Position numbers and translations under genes: made by a program. Positions 9,611 to 18,532 of a stretch of 64,000 bases of DNA are shown piece after piece. The notes under the pieces were generated by a model. That model saw only the letters and a list, made by a program, of their open reading frames with translations. It had not been told where the DNA came from and made no database searches. Positions within the stretch are counted from its first letter, which is position 1, and each line of letters opens with the position of its first letter. The stretch is from Spirulina major PCC 6313 (GTDB lineage Bacteria; Cyanobacteriota; Cyanobacteriia; Cyanobacteriales; Spirulinaceae). Where the stretch lies: positions 4,740,771 to 4,804,770 of the forward strand of contig NZ_KV878783.1 in NCBI RefSeq assembly GCF_001890765.1, read 5' to 3'.

Positions 9611-10075
9611 TTGTTTGATGTGGCTGGATTTTAGCCCTTGGGTGCTGCCGTAGATTGTATCGATGGTGGGTTTGGGGTAAGTGAGTATAGATCAGCCATC
9701 ATTGTAATCAGAGATGCCCACGGAAGATCAAGACAGGACGCGATCGCACCTTGGCCCTAGTGTCTTGTCTAGCTTAAAAAGGTGAGTTGTTATCCAGAGG
9801 GGTGAGGGTCGTCGAACCCCGGAGCACCAGACTTCGACTTCGCTCAGTCTTCAAGTTACTTGCCATCTGAGGCTAGACAGTCCACTAGGGCAGCGTCAAC
9901 GCCAAGAATTAGGCTGCTTGTAGGGTGCTGTTAGCGCAGCGTAACCCGCCGTCACCATGAGCTTTGGCTATTCAAGACGATCCGAATATCACGTCTTGAC
10001 TCTGCCCCAGTCTTGCCGCCGCCATCGCTCAAACCCTCGCAGCGTTGAGCCTCCAGGGGCTAGCGCTGCCTTGTC
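9611..10075. other. Non-coding region with repeats between hflX and glycosyltransferase
   Basis: Apart from possible N-terminal hflX codons (9611-9664) I see no gene. The stretch holds the MITE-like element described separately (9758-9887). Next to it, around 9915-9950, is a GC-rich dispersed-repeat type sequence (TAGGGTGCTGTTAGCGCAGC) of a kind common between cyanobacterial genes. The hflX promoter should lie between about 9665 and 9750. Confidence 0.5.
9758..9887. mobile_element. MITE-like element with terminal inverted repeats
   Basis: About 130 bp bounded by TA dinucleotides and imperfect 19-base inverted ends: GCCCTAGTGTCTTGTCTAG at 9754-9772, and the reverse complement of GCCCTAGTGGACTGTCTAG at 9873-9891. 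That is 16 of 19 matching. The TA at each end fits insertion by an IS630/Tc1-type transposase (inference from the pattern). No ORF lies inside, so it would be non-autonomous. Confidence 0.55.
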
Positions 10076-11305
10076 TCACGGGACTTTCTGCAATTGATTG
10101 TAGGTGGCGGCCAGGGTTTGGCCGCGTTGACTCCAACTGTAGAGGGTTTTAACCCGCTCTTGACCCGCTTTCCCCATTTGCTGCCCTAATTCCGGTTGGG
10201 TGGCTAACTGCTGTAGGGCTGCGGCCATGGCTTGCACGGCTTGCTCTGGATTTAGGGCCGGAATCTTAAACCCGGTTTCTGGGACAACTTGGCGATCGGG
10301 CCCCCCTAGGGCGAGGCAGATCACGGGCCGACCGGCGGCCATGGCTTCTAAACAAACCCAGCCGCCGGAATCGTGGAGGCTGGGATGGATGAGGGCGTGG
10401 GATTGGCTGAGATAGGCGATCGCTTGATCACGGGGCACGCGGCCGGTGAATTTCACCTGGGACCCCACACCCAAGTCTTGGGCCAGTTGGGTGAGGTGCG
10501 ATCGCTCCGGCCCATCCCCCACAATCCAATATTCCGCCGTCGGCACCTGAGCCGCCGCAAAGGCACGAATTCCCAAATGAATCCCCTTCCAATGCAACAG
10601 CCGCGCCATCGTAATCGCCCGCAACGGCTCCGGCGCGGGCCATTCACAGGCCGCCAAGCGTTCAATTTCCGCCGCCGCCATCCCCGATTCCGGCGCAAGC
10701 TCCACCGCCGGACAACCCAGTTTTTTGAGGCGATCGGCGGTGTCGGTGGTGGTGGCCTGTACCCGCTGACACCGCCGCGCCGTCATCCCCGTGAAGGGGT
10801 CAAGCTCACCAAGGCGATGGGCCAAGACCCGCACCCATTCGTACACCTTGGCCCGCAGGCTGAAATCTTGCCAAAACGCCGCCGGAGCCATTTCGCCACC
10901 CCCCACCGGCCCCCAGAGCATCGGAATCGGCAACAACGATAAAAAGCTCGGTGTGGAATAGCGCACATAGGTGACGTGATGGATCGCATCAAACATCACC
11001 TCTTGATGGCTCTGTTTGGCAACAAAATAGGCGCGAATCTGCCAGAGATAGTAGTGAAGATGAACCCCGAAGAGCGATCGCTTCCACACCCCCTCCCCCC
11101 ACACCGGACAATCAATCACCTGCACATTGGGAATCGGATTCTGCGCCAACTCTTCCCGAATCAGCGCCACATTATCCTGACGGGTCAGCAACCACACCTG
11201 ATGATACTGCGCCACTTCCCGCATAATATTCCAACCCACTCCCGGTTCAGACCCCATATGCGGGCGACAGGCATAGGCAGAGATGAGAATTTTCAAGGGT
11301 TTCAT
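10076..11305 (-). CDS. Glycosyltransferase family 4 (GT-B fold)
   Basis: About 409 aa. It begins with MKPLKILISAYACRPHMGSE, a usual N-terminus for GT4 enzymes, and has WGPVGGGEMAP in the acceptor domain. The C-terminal nucleotide-sugar domain shows HPSLHDSGGW followed by LEAMAAGRPVICLALGGP, the GT4 donor-binding region. It probably adds a sugar to a surface polysaccharide or lipid; donor and acceptor cannot be read from sequence. I chose the ATG at 11305 rather than the upstream ATG at 11323 because AGAGG sits about 10 bases before it and the homologous N-terminus begins there. It stands alone, with the MITE downstream and a TnpB element upstream. Confidence 0.88.
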   Translation of the reverse strand: MKPLKILISAYACRPHMGSEPGVGWNIMREVAQYHQVWLLTRQDNVALIREELAQNPIPNVQVIDCPVWGEGVWKRSLFGVHLHYYLWQIRAYFVAKQSHQEVMFDAIHHVTYVRYSTPSFLSLLPIPMLWGPVGGGEMAPAAFWQDFSLRAKVYEWVRVLAHRLGELDPFTGMTARRCQRVQATTTDTADRLKKLGCPAVELAPESGMAAAEIERLAACEWPAPEPLRAITMARLLHWKGIHLGIRAFAAAQVPTAEYWIVGDGPERSHLTQLAQDLGVGSQVKFTGRVPRDQAIAYLSQSHALIHPSLHDSGGWVCLEAMAAGRPVICLALGGPDRQVVPETGFKIPALNPEQAVQAMAAALQQLATQPELGQQMGKAGQERVKTLYSWSQRGQTLAATYNQLQKVP

Positions 11306-11506
11306 CAAAACACGCCTCTTCATGGATCAACCTTGGCAAAGTTTAACCCATCCCCTCAATCCTTGAAATGATCCATGGGGCCTTTGAATGGGGTTAAAGG
11401 GCTTGACGTGAGAGATGCGATCGCAGCACCGCAAATCCATCATGGCACCGCCCAGACAGGCAGAAGATGCGAGAAATCATTACGAAAATACTCGATAGCT
11501 TGAAAG

Positions 11507-11555
11507 CCCTGAGGTTTTAACCCAGGGATGAAAAGCAACGGCGAATTTATTCGCC
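11507..11555 (+). repeat. Hairpins at presumed left end of first TnpB element
   Basis: Two hairpins lie just upstream of the TnpB gene. 11507-11527 pairs CCCTG-A-GGTT with AACC-CAGGG around a TT loop. 11540-11555 pairs GGCGAAT with ATTCGCC. Subterminal hairpins are how IS200/IS605 ends are recognised, so this is a plausible left end. The exact boundary cannot be seen. Confidence 0.4.
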
Positions 11556-11592
11556 TTTACCCAGATAGGTAACAAGCTGCTAAAGTAGTCCA

Positions 11593-12774
11593 ATGCCACA
11601 AGTCACGACTACCCTCAAGCTCAAGTTCCTTGACCTCAACCAGGTCAAGGCCGACTTGTTTGCCCAGACGACTGCGGAATGTACCGCTCTGGCAAACAGG
11701 TTGCTTAAGATGCCCCTGACTGAGCGGCGCAAGCTAACCACGGCAAAAGTTGTCACCGCTCTATCTTCGGCCCTGGCTAATCAGGTGATCCGCAATGCAA
11801 CGTCTAAGTCTGCCAAAAAGGTTAAACAGTATCGACTGATGCTGCCTGAGGTTAACAAGCAGAACTGGAAAGTGGCCAAGGTGGGTGATACCTACTCGCT
11901 CAGTTTCCCCACAATTAAAGGGGTGAAGCGAGTGCCCTTAGAGATAGCGCATCCCCATCACGCAGCAGTGCTAGACAGGCTGTTGGTGAGGGATGAAGCC
12001 CTTGAAAAGGGGTCACTCAAGCTAGCCAAGCGCCGGGGTCAGTGGTATGCGCTGTGCAGCATCACCCAGGATGTTCCTGAGGTGAAATCAGTGCATCGGG
12101 TGGGTTGTGACCGTGGACAGAACAACGTCGCCGTCGTTGCCACCCCTGAAGGGAAGTCAATTTTCTTCAAGGGTGGTGAGGTCAAGCATCGGCGCAGGCG
12201 GTTCCAAACACTGAGGACTGAGCTACAGAAGGCTGGCAAAAAGCGGGCTATCAAAAAGCTCAACAATAAAGAGTCTCGTTGGATGCGTGAAGTTAATCAC
12301 GCCATCAGCAAGGCGATTGCTCGGTTTGCGGACTACCATAATGCCGATGTGGTCATGGAGGATCTGTCCGGATGCCGGGGTACGATGCGGCAGTCCAAGC
12401 AACAGCGGGCTGATGCTGGCAATAACCGCCATCGATGGGCCTACTATGACCTACAGCTAAAGACGGCGTACAAAATGGAGTTATTGGGTAGGCAGCTAAT
12501 TCTGCGCCCTGCTCCGTACACTAGTCAATCAGACTCACGCAACGGCATTCTAGGGAAGCGAAGTGGTCACACCTTCACGGGGTTTGACGGCTGGCAAGCG
12601 AACAGCGATTGGAACGCTGCCCGGAATATCGCTAAGTGGGATGGATTTGCATGTCCTCTGGGGCTATACGTTCCAGGGGATGGGGTCTTTGACAGCCCCC
12701 AGGACTCCGGTTCTCCCTCGGCTTCAGGTCGTGCAGAAATGCAAATGGGAAACTCAGTGAATACGCAGCGGTAA
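11593..12774 (+). CDS. tnpB: TnpB-like RNA-guided nuclease, zinc ribbon lost
   Basis: A 393-aa protein of the IS200/IS605 TnpB (OrfB) superfamily. The RuvC-like acidic residues are all present: D173 (VGCDRGQNNVAVV), E256 (DVVMEDLSG) and D339 (NSDWNAARNIA). Between the second and third motifs typical TnpB has a CxxC...CxxC zinc ribbon after TSQ. Here the same place reads YTSQSDSRNGILGKRSG and then FTGFDGWQ, with no cysteine. The RuvC site could therefore still cut, but the zinc ribbon is gone. There is no TnpA gene beside it. A hairpin typical of the element right end lies 30 bases past the stop. Known TnpB proteins use an RNA made from the right end as guide. Confidence 0.85.
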   Translation: MPQVTTTLKLKFLDLNQVKADLFAQTTAECTALANRLLKMPLTERRKLTTAKVVTALSSALANQVIRNATSKSAKKVKQYRLMLPEVNKQNWKVAKVGDTYSLSFPTIKGVKRVPLEIAHPHHAAVLDRLLVRDEALEKGSLKLAKRRGQWYALCSITQDVPEVKSVHRVGCDRGQNNVAVVATPEGKSIFFKGGEVKHRRRRFQTLRTELQKAGKKRAIKKLNNKESRWMREVNHAISKAIARFADYHNADVVMEDLSGCRGTMRQSKQQRADAGNNRHRWAYYDLQLKTAYKMELLGRQLILRPAPYTSQSDSRNGILGKRSGHTFTGFDGWQANSDWNAARNIAKWDGFACPLGLYVPGDGVFDSPQDSGSPSASGRAEMQMGNSVNTQR

Positions 12775-12830
12775 GCGTGCTGCTGTGGGCTAGAACTGAG
12801 AATCCCCGCTCCTTTTGGACGGGGAGTGTC
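12690..12830 (+). ncRNA. Candidate omega RNA / right end of first TnpB element
   Basis: Known TnpB guide RNAs overlap the 3' end of tnpB and run to the element right end. Here a hairpin CCCCG (12804-12808) / CGGGG (12820-12824), preceded by GAGAAT and followed by AGTGTCAAC, has the look of such a right end. The 5' limit is a guess. The guide segment would begin just after the end near 12830. Confidence 0.35.
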
Positions 12831-12923
12831 AACAATTATTAAAATTGATTTGATTGCCTAAAAACATCGTTATGATCCTAGGCCATACAGTATTCACATC
12901 AACTCGCCACAGCCCGAAATGAT

Positions 12924-13778
12924 ATGACGACCACTCAGGACAAGTACAATCGCACGTCAGAACAGATCCGTCTGCATTACGAAACCGAAAAGCGTCTTGC
13001 CCAACGTTTGCGGCAGTCCACGAAGGCAGAACGCCAACATCTCTATAGTGAAGTCTACGATGAACTGTATCGCACCATCACCTTTGAGCCTCTCGTTGAA
13101 CGCAGCAAAAACGCAGAAGCACAAGCCTGGGTCGCTAACTATCGCATGGATCTGCTGCGTCCGTTTCTCAGCCCCGAAAAAACCTATGGTGAAGTGGGAC
13201 CGGGGGACTGTTGCGTCGCGCTAGCCGTGCAGCCTTTAGTGAAGAAAGTGTATGCTATTGATGTTTCGGCGGAAATTTCCAAGTCCGTGACCTTTCCTGA
13301 AAACTTTGAATTGGTGTTATTTGATGGCTGTAATATTCCCTTACCGGATAACAGTTTAGATGTGGCCTATAGTAACCAAGTGATTGAGCATCTACACCCC
13401 GATGATGCCGCCGACCAAATCAAAAGTATTTATCAAAAAGTGGCTCCTGGCGGCTATTTTATTTGCATTACCCCGAATCGGTTATCGGGTCCCCATGATA
13501 TTTCCCAATATTTTGATCAAGTGGCGACCTGTTTTCATTTAAAAGAATATACGACCACTGAGTTGTATCATGTGCTGCGGGATGCAGGTTTTCAGCGCGT
13601 TTGGCTGTATAAAAGTCGCAAAACGCAGAATATTAAAATCCCCCTCAATGGGGTGACGTTGCCGATTATTAGTCTGTTGGAATCGGTCACGGATTTGCTG
13701 CCGTTTGCCCTGAAGCGTAAAGTGGCGAGTTTGCCGTTATTGTTCCGGAGTATTACGTTGGTGAGTCAGAAACGTTAA
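12924..13778 (+). CDS. Class I SAM-dependent methyltransferase (Methyltransf_11 type)
   Basis: A 284-aa enzyme. The SAM site is seen as YGEVGPGDCCVALA (motif I), KVYAIDVSAEI (acidic end of beta-2), LPDNSLDVAYSNQVIEHLHP (motif around beta-4) and VAPGGYFICITPN. The N-terminal ~75 residues form a charged helical region. The acceptor is unknown. The start at 12924 has no clear Shine-Dalgarno. It begins about 90 bases past the right end of the TnpB element, so the element may have landed in its promoter region. Confidence 0.85.
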   Translation: MTTTQDKYNRTSEQIRLHYETEKRLAQRLRQSTKAERQHLYSEVYDELYRTITFEPLVERSKNAEAQAWVANYRMDLLRPFLSPEKTYGEVGPGDCCVALAVQPLVKKVYAIDVSAEISKSVTFPENFELVLFDGCNIPLPDNSLDVAYSNQVIEHLHPDDAADQIKSIYQKVAPGGYFICITPNRLSGPHDISQYFDQVATCFHLKEYTTTELYHVLRDAGFQRVWLYKSRKTQNIKIPLNGVTLPIISLLESVTDLLPFALKRKVASLPLLFRSITLVSQKR

Positions 13779-13966
13779 GCAGTTTGCAGGGTACGGGGCG
13801 AAGGATGCAGCGCGGATCAGGGTTGTGGGTGGGGTGATGGGAACGTTGCTGATCCGATGGGTGCGGGGCTAGTCTGTGTGTCACCCTTGGCGGAGTGTGG
13901 GATAATTCAGGGCGTATTGCTGGGATTTTCCCCGTGTTTTTGCTCTGCATCTTTCGCTGATTTCGT

Positions 13967-15622
13967 ATGAAAGCCCCCCGTTGGCAACGCAAAACCTATT
14001 CGCCCTGGTCTCGTCAGCTTGATATTTTTGCGTTTATGGCGCAGTTTTTGCTGATGTTGGGGCGCGATCGCCTACTGGGAAATCGCTCGATCCAAACCAC
14101 TCGCAAGCGAGCACAATGGCTCACCCGTCAACTCCTCGAATTGGGCCCCACGTTCATTAAACTCGGTCAAGCCCTTTCGACGCGGGCGGATTTAATCCCC
14201 GTGGAATATACCGAGGCGTTGAGTGAACTCCAAGATCGCGTGCCGCCCTTTGGGTCGGAGGAAGCGATCGCCGTCATTGAAGCAGAACTGGGCAAACCGG
14301 TGCAGACTCTGTTTGAAGAGTTCGATCATTTTCCCCTGGCGGCGGCGAGCTTGGGGCAAGTGCATCGCGCCAAACTCCACAGCGGCGAAGACGTGGTGGT
14401 GAAGGTGCAACGACCGGGCCTTGAAGCATTATTTAACTTAGATATTGAAGTGTTGCACCGGGTGGTACGGTTACTGAATCAATATTTTCCCAATATTCGT
14501 AAATACAATTTAGAAGCACTGTATCATGAATTTTTTGGGCTGCTCTATCAAGAAATTGACTACCTCCAGGAAGGGCATAATGCGGAACGGTTTCAACTCA
14601 ATTTTAAAGGCTATTCTCATATCTTAGTGCCAAAAGTATATTGGCGATATACCTCAAAAAAGGTGCTCACCCTTGAATATTTACCAGGGATTAAAATTGA
14701 CGATCGCCGCACCTTAGAAGATTGCAACATTGACCCGGATCAAGTGATTCAATCGGGGGTTTCCTGTTATTTAAAACAACTACTAGAAGATGGCTTTTTT
14801 CAGTCCGATCCCCATCCGGGCAATATGGCGGTGCAGCGGGATGGCCGCTTGATTTTCTATGATTTTGGCACGATGGCAGAGGTGAAATCCCTGGCGAAGG
14901 ATCAGATGATTAATACCTTTTTTGGGGTGCTGAGAAAGGATACGGATGCGGTGGTGGATAGCCTGCTGTATATGGGGTTGATTGAGCCGGTGGGGGATAT
15001 GGCTCCGGTGAAGCGGGTGGTGGGGTTTGTGTTGGAGCGGTTCCGAGAAAAGCCGGTGGATTTGCGGGCGTTTCAGGAGATGAGTGATGAGGTGTATGTG
15101 CTGTTTGAACAGCAGCCGTTCCGCTTGCCGGCGCAGATGATGTTTATTGTGAAATCGATTTCAACCCTAGACGGGATTGCTCGGAGTTTGAACCCCCAAT
15201 ACAATTTAATTGCGGCGAGTAAACCGTTTATTAAAGAGTTAACCCAATCGGTGAATAAAGGGAATTTAGTCCGCAAGGCAGCGAAACAGGCGGCGGCGTT
15301 TGTGCAGTATCAATTGACGCGACCGAGTGCAGCCGAAGAAGCGATCGCGCTCTTAGAAAAACGCATCCAACAGGGAGAACTAGAGTTTCGGATTCGCTCC
15401 GATGTGGGCGATCGCCTCCTGCGCCGAATTAATCTCGCCCTGAAATGTTTAATCTATGCCTGCATCAGTGGTTCGACGCTGGTGGCGGGGACGGGGTTAT
15501 TGGTGGGGGGCTATGGGAATTGGGCGATCGTATTATTTTGCGTATCGCTCTTTTGGTTTTTCCTCCTCAGTCGTAACCTCCTCCGCCTCCTCGCCCGCGA
15601 ACGGATTGAAACGCTGCTGTAA
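13967..15622 (+). CDS. ABC1/UbiB family atypical kinase
   Basis: A 551-aa protein. The family KxGQ signature is present in FIKLGQALSTRADLIP, and the altered nucleotide loop in AAASLGQVHRAKL (alanine-rich in place of the glycine-rich loop). Catalytic-type motifs are FFQSDPHPGNMAV and LIFYDFGTMAEV (the DFG equivalent). Two hydrophobic helices close the C-terminus (about 490-540), consistent with membrane attachment. ABC1 kinases support quinone and prenyl-lipid metabolism; cyanobacteria have several paralogues, so the exact role is open. Genes on both sides are transcribed independently. Confidence 0.92.
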   Translation: MKAPRWQRKTYSPWSRQLDIFAFMAQFLLMLGRDRLLGNRSIQTTRKRAQWLTRQLLELGPTFIKLGQALSTRADLIPVEYTEALSELQDRVPPFGSEEAIAVIEAELGKPVQTLFEEFDHFPLAAASLGQVHRAKLHSGEDVVVKVQRPGLEALFNLDIEVLHRVVRLLNQYFPNIRKYNLEALYHEFFGLLYQEIDYLQEGHNAERFQLNFKGYSHILVPKVYWRYTSKKVLTLEYLPGIKIDDRRTLEDCNIDPDQVIQSGVSCYLKQLLEDGFFQSDPHPGNMAVQRDGRLIFYDFGTMAEVKSLAKDQMINTFFGVLRKDTDAVVDSLLYMGLIEPVGDMAPVKRVVGFVLERFREKPVDLRAFQEMSDEVYVLFEQQPFRLPAQMMFIVKSISTLDGIARSLNPQYNLIAASKPFIKELTQSVNKGNLVRKAAKQAAAFVQYQLTRPSAAEEAIALLEKRIQQGELEFRIRSDVGDRLLRRINLALKCLIYACISGSTLVAGTGLLVGGYGNWAIVLFCVSLFWFFLLSRNLLRLLARERIETLL

Positions 15623-15682
15623 TGTTGTTTGACTCTACGATCCCAGTTGGGGGAGCAAGGGACTTTATGAACGTTAAAAATT

Positions 15683-15754
15683 TAATCCGGTAATTGTGTA
15701 GGGTGGGCAATGCCCACCACAAGCCAGTTTTGGAGATCGCGTCTTACCGGATTA
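15683..15754. repeat. Nested inverted repeat (72 bp) with TGGGCAATGCCCA core
   Basis: Outer arms TAATCCGGTAA (15683-15693) and TTACCGGATTA (15744-15754) are perfect 11-base inverted repeats. Inside lies a near-palindrome GGTGGGCA-A-TGCCCACC (15702-15718). The same core recurs at 57153-57169. It looks like a small dispersed cyanobacterial repeat and could also fold as a transcript end between the two convergent genes. Confidence 0.55.
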
Positions 15755-15812
15755 TTTTCTTAAGCTCCATCAGCCCCTTGTCTTTGCGGTGCGGATCAGC
15801 CAGCCGATGCGG

Positions 15813-17375
15813 TTAATCGGGTTGATAGCGGATAATGTTGGGGGTGAAGGGTTGCAGGGTTGTGCCGGGATAGTAGAACTGGAGGATGCGGCGATAGTCC
15901 CAACCCTGGTTTGAGAGGGTATAGGAGCCGTATTGATTGAGGCCAACGCCATGGCCAAAGCCACCACCCACGAAACGATAGCCGCTCAGTGCGCCCTGGG
16001 CATTGAGGATCGGGTCAATGTAGAACAGGGTGCTGCGGGGTGGGCCGAGGGCGCTGCGGGCTTCGGTTTTGTGGAGTTCGATTACGCCACGATTGGTGGT
16101 GATCGCCAGGGTGCGAATCCGACCGGAGGGCGATCGCTCCGTTACCGCCATGCGGATAATCTGCTGCACGGGGCCAAGGGGATGCTTGGTGACGGTGAGA
16201 TAGCGATTCAGATCGGCGGTGAGTTCCGGTAAGGTGCTGCTGCGATCCCAGCGAAACACGGGACTATCGGCACCGTTGAAGCCTTGGCGTTGGTTGAGAA
16301 ATTGACGAATGGCTGGCTCGTTATCCAGGGGCATTTGGGCGAGGTTCCAGGTGGGCGCGATCGCATCGACTCGCGCCCGTAAATACTCCCGCATTTGCCC
16401 ATCCCAAATATCCTCAAACTGCGCCGTCACCCCCCCCGTATGGGCCGAATAGAGCGCATCGACCAATTCATCTTCATAGGTCAACACCTGGCCCGCTGTG
16501 GACTGAATCGCCTGATCCGCCCGCGCCACCGTCCCCGTCAGCCCTTTATAGACCTGACAATGCACCGTTGCACAGAGTTCATAATCGTCCGCCTGAAACC
16601 GGCGCGTATTCCGGAGGGCATAGGTGCGGGCGATCACGGTTTGGGCTTGTACCGCCGTGTAGGGAGCTTGGGGGCCAATTTCATGGGGAACCACGCCCCG
16701 CAGATAGGTTTCAATATCTACGGTATTCACAAGGGTGAAATTGCCGTAGGCATTGGGTTGAATGCGCATTTGGCCGCCGTAGAGGGTGGTGCCGTCCTCG
16801 GTTTGGACGCGGATGCGATCGCTGGGCGTAGTGATCTCGATTTCCTGACGGTTGTAGCGAAAATTGCCCACTTGGAACGACACAATCGGCACTGCATCGA
16901 GCACCTCACTTTGGAGATAGGGGTCAGTTTCTCCCCCCTCCCGCAGACTTTCGAGAAGTTTGCGCCGCAGCAATGGCGTGGAATACACATCCCGCTTCGC
17001 CCACACTTGCCAGCGTCCCGGCTGGGTCACTTCGACGGCAATGCCCCGCGCCGCCCACTGTTTTGAGGCATCTTCGGCGGTTTCAAAGGTGGCGTGGTCA
17101 CTGAGGACGATCCATTCTTGGACGACGGGGGAGCCTTGGGGTTGGGGGCGCACCTCTAGGGTGAGGCTGGCGGTGGTTAGGGTTTGGCGATCGCCGTTGG
17201 GACTAGGGAAGGAGAGGGTGAGGGGTCGATTGTCGCCGCTACTGAGGGTGAGGCGATCGCCCTGCTCATCACCAAACCGCTGCACCACCCCCACATCCAA
17301 TTCCGTGACAGCGATCGCAGGCATCGCCCAACCCGTTAACAACGCAGGGATCAACAAAAGCAGCGGCTTAATCAT
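15813..17375 (-). CDS. SpoIID/LytB domain protein, secreted
   Basis: A 520-aa protein with a signal peptide (MIKPLLLLIPALLTGWAMPAIA). The SpoIID/LytB domain occupies the second half, with DIETYLRGVVPHEIGPQAPYT, VIARTYALRN, TAGQVLTYEDE and the closing GFGHGVGLNQYGSYTLSNQG. SpoIID of Bacillus is a lytic transglycosylase; in cyanobacteria related proteins probably act on the cell wall. The first ~150 residues form a separate region with an SPOR-like feel, which I do not assign firmly. Transcribed alone. Confidence 0.88.
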   Translation of the reverse strand: MIKPLLLLIPALLTGWAMPAIAVTELDVGVVQRFGDEQGDRLTLSSGDNRPLTLSFPSPNGDRQTLTTASLTLEVRPQPQGSPVVQEWIVLSDHATFETAEDASKQWAARGIAVEVTQPGRWQVWAKRDVYSTPLLRRKLLESLREGGETDPYLQSEVLDAVPIVSFQVGNFRYNRQEIEITTPSDRIRVQTEDGTTLYGGQMRIQPNAYGNFTLVNTVDIETYLRGVVPHEIGPQAPYTAVQAQTVIARTYALRNTRRFQADDYELCATVHCQVYKGLTGTVARADQAIQSTAGQVLTYEDELVDALYSAHTGGVTAQFEDIWDGQMREYLRARVDAIAPTWNLAQMPLDNEPAIRQFLNQRQGFNGADSPVFRWDRSSTLPELTADLNRYLTVTKHPLGPVQQIIRMAVTERSPSGRIRTLAITTNRGVIELHKTEARSALGPPRSTLFYIDPILNAQGALSGYRFVGGGFGHGVGLNQYGSYTLSNQGWDYRRILQFYYPGTTLQPFTPNIIRYQPD

Positions 17376-17485
17376 AGAATTCTTCGCTCAAACAGATTAC
17401 TCAATCCCAACCGAATCGGGATGGTTGTATTGTATCGACTCCCTTCCCACTCCCAACAGTTCCCACCCGACTCCTGCTCCATAGG

Positions 17486-17521
17486 AAAAACAGTGGCACA
17501 CATCCGAAGATGTGACCACTG
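17486..17521 (-). terminator. Rho-independent terminator of the pentapeptide gene
   Basis: A hairpin (CAGTGG ca CACATC / GATGTG a CCACTG) at 17491-17521 is followed on the minus strand by five T residues (AAAAA at 17486-17490 on plus). It lies about 100 bases past the stop of the pentapeptide protein gene. Confidence 0.6.
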
Positions 17522-17622
17522 CCAATCTATCCATCCCAAATCTGTCAATCTCTCACGATCAATCGCATTGATCAGGGTTCAAAACGAATCCGAAGAGATG
17601 GGACTCGTGACCCTTTTTACGG

Positions 17623-18144
17623 CTATTCTGCCATCTCTGGTAAGAGATCCGGATTAATTTCGCCATCTTCCCCGCCGATCCCAATCGGCGTATTTTCGAT
17701 CGTTGCATCGGTAATCACTAAATCAGTGATCGTAGCCCCGGCTAATTGCACATCATTGAGGGTTGCCGCTGTGAAGTTTACCCCATTGAGAATTGCACTA
17801 TTGAGATTCGTCGCAAACAGCGTTGCATCGGAAAGATCGGTATTGACTAATTCTGCATTAATCAACAGGGTCAGGGTTAAGTCAGCCCCGGTTAAGTCAG
17901 CCCCGGTTAAGTCAGCCCCTTCGAGGTTGGTGGCGGTTAAATTTGCCCCTTGAAGATTGGCACTGCGTAAGTCTGCACCAATCAAATGCAGTTCCGAAAG
18001 ATCGGCGTTAGACAGGTCACATGCCTCGCAGGCCCTGGTCTCTAGAAGTTTTTGCACATCAGCGGGGTTTTCTGCATGACCCAGGCCGGCAAGCCCAAAA
18101 ACGGTAGCGATGGTGAGTAGCGATGCTGTATATAGGCGACCCAT
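17623..18144 (-). CDS. Secreted pentapeptide-repeat protein
   Basis: 173 aa. A signal peptide (about residues 1-24, cleavage after GLGHA) precedes a short ENPADVQKLLETRACEACDL segment with a CxxC pair. A right-handed quadrilateral beta-helix follows, made of A(D/N)LxX repeats (NADLSELHLIGADLRSANLQ onward). The C-terminus is acidic. The CxxC-plus-pentapeptide design is frequent in periplasmic or lumenal cyanobacterial proteins of unknown role. GGAGG precedes the ATG at good spacing. Three identical 15-base units encode a run of ADLTG repeats. Confidence 0.85.
   Translation of the reverse strand: MGRLYTASLLTIATVFGLAGLGHAENPADVQKLLETRACEACDLSNADLSELHLIGADLRSANLQGANLTATNLEGADLTGADLTGADLTLTLLINAELVNTDLSDATLFATNLNSAILNGVNFTAATLNDVQLAGATITDLVITDATIENTPIGIGGEDGEINPDLLPEMAE
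17875..17919. repeat. Three perfect 15-bp tandem repeats inside pentapeptide gene
   Basis: The unit GGTTAAGTCAGCCCC occurs three times without a mismatch (17875-17889, 17890-17904, 17905-17919). Each unit adds exactly one pentapeptide (ADLTG), so copy number can change without breaking the frame. Confidence 0.9.
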
Positions 18145-18532
18145 AATAATCCTCCAAAATAATCTCTAATCCTCAACACCATAGGGATTTTTATGCAACC
18201 CAATCATCAGAGTCCGCCTGGCAGCAATACCAATTTTCAAAGTTCAGTTCAATGAGATGATCATTGAAAAATCGCCGTTTACGGAACGCTTCGATGGAAT
18301 GGGATTAATAAATGGCGTGGAACGATTTAACTCTTCTTTAATCATAGCAATCGATGGGAAACCGCACCTCCACCCTGAGGAGGAAATCCCGGAAGTCTTA
18401 CGAAACGTTGCATAACTTCAAGGGGATGGCCCAAAGTGTTACATTTTGTTGTGCTTGAGTGGGGGGATTCTGCCGCTAAAATGAGGTCGCTAGACTACGC
18501 TGGCATGTTATTTCAATCCCTGACTTCAATCT
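18145..18532. other. Divergent intergenic region, no gene seen
   Basis: 388 bases between the divergent pentapeptide and uraH genes. It should hold both promoters. I see no RNA gene, repeat or ORF that I can support. Confidence 0.4.

Noticed and set aside
9820-9850. tRNA-like T-arm (GGTCGTCGAACCCC)
   Set aside because: No acceptor stem, anticodon arm or D arm can be folded around it; it lies inside the MITE-like element.
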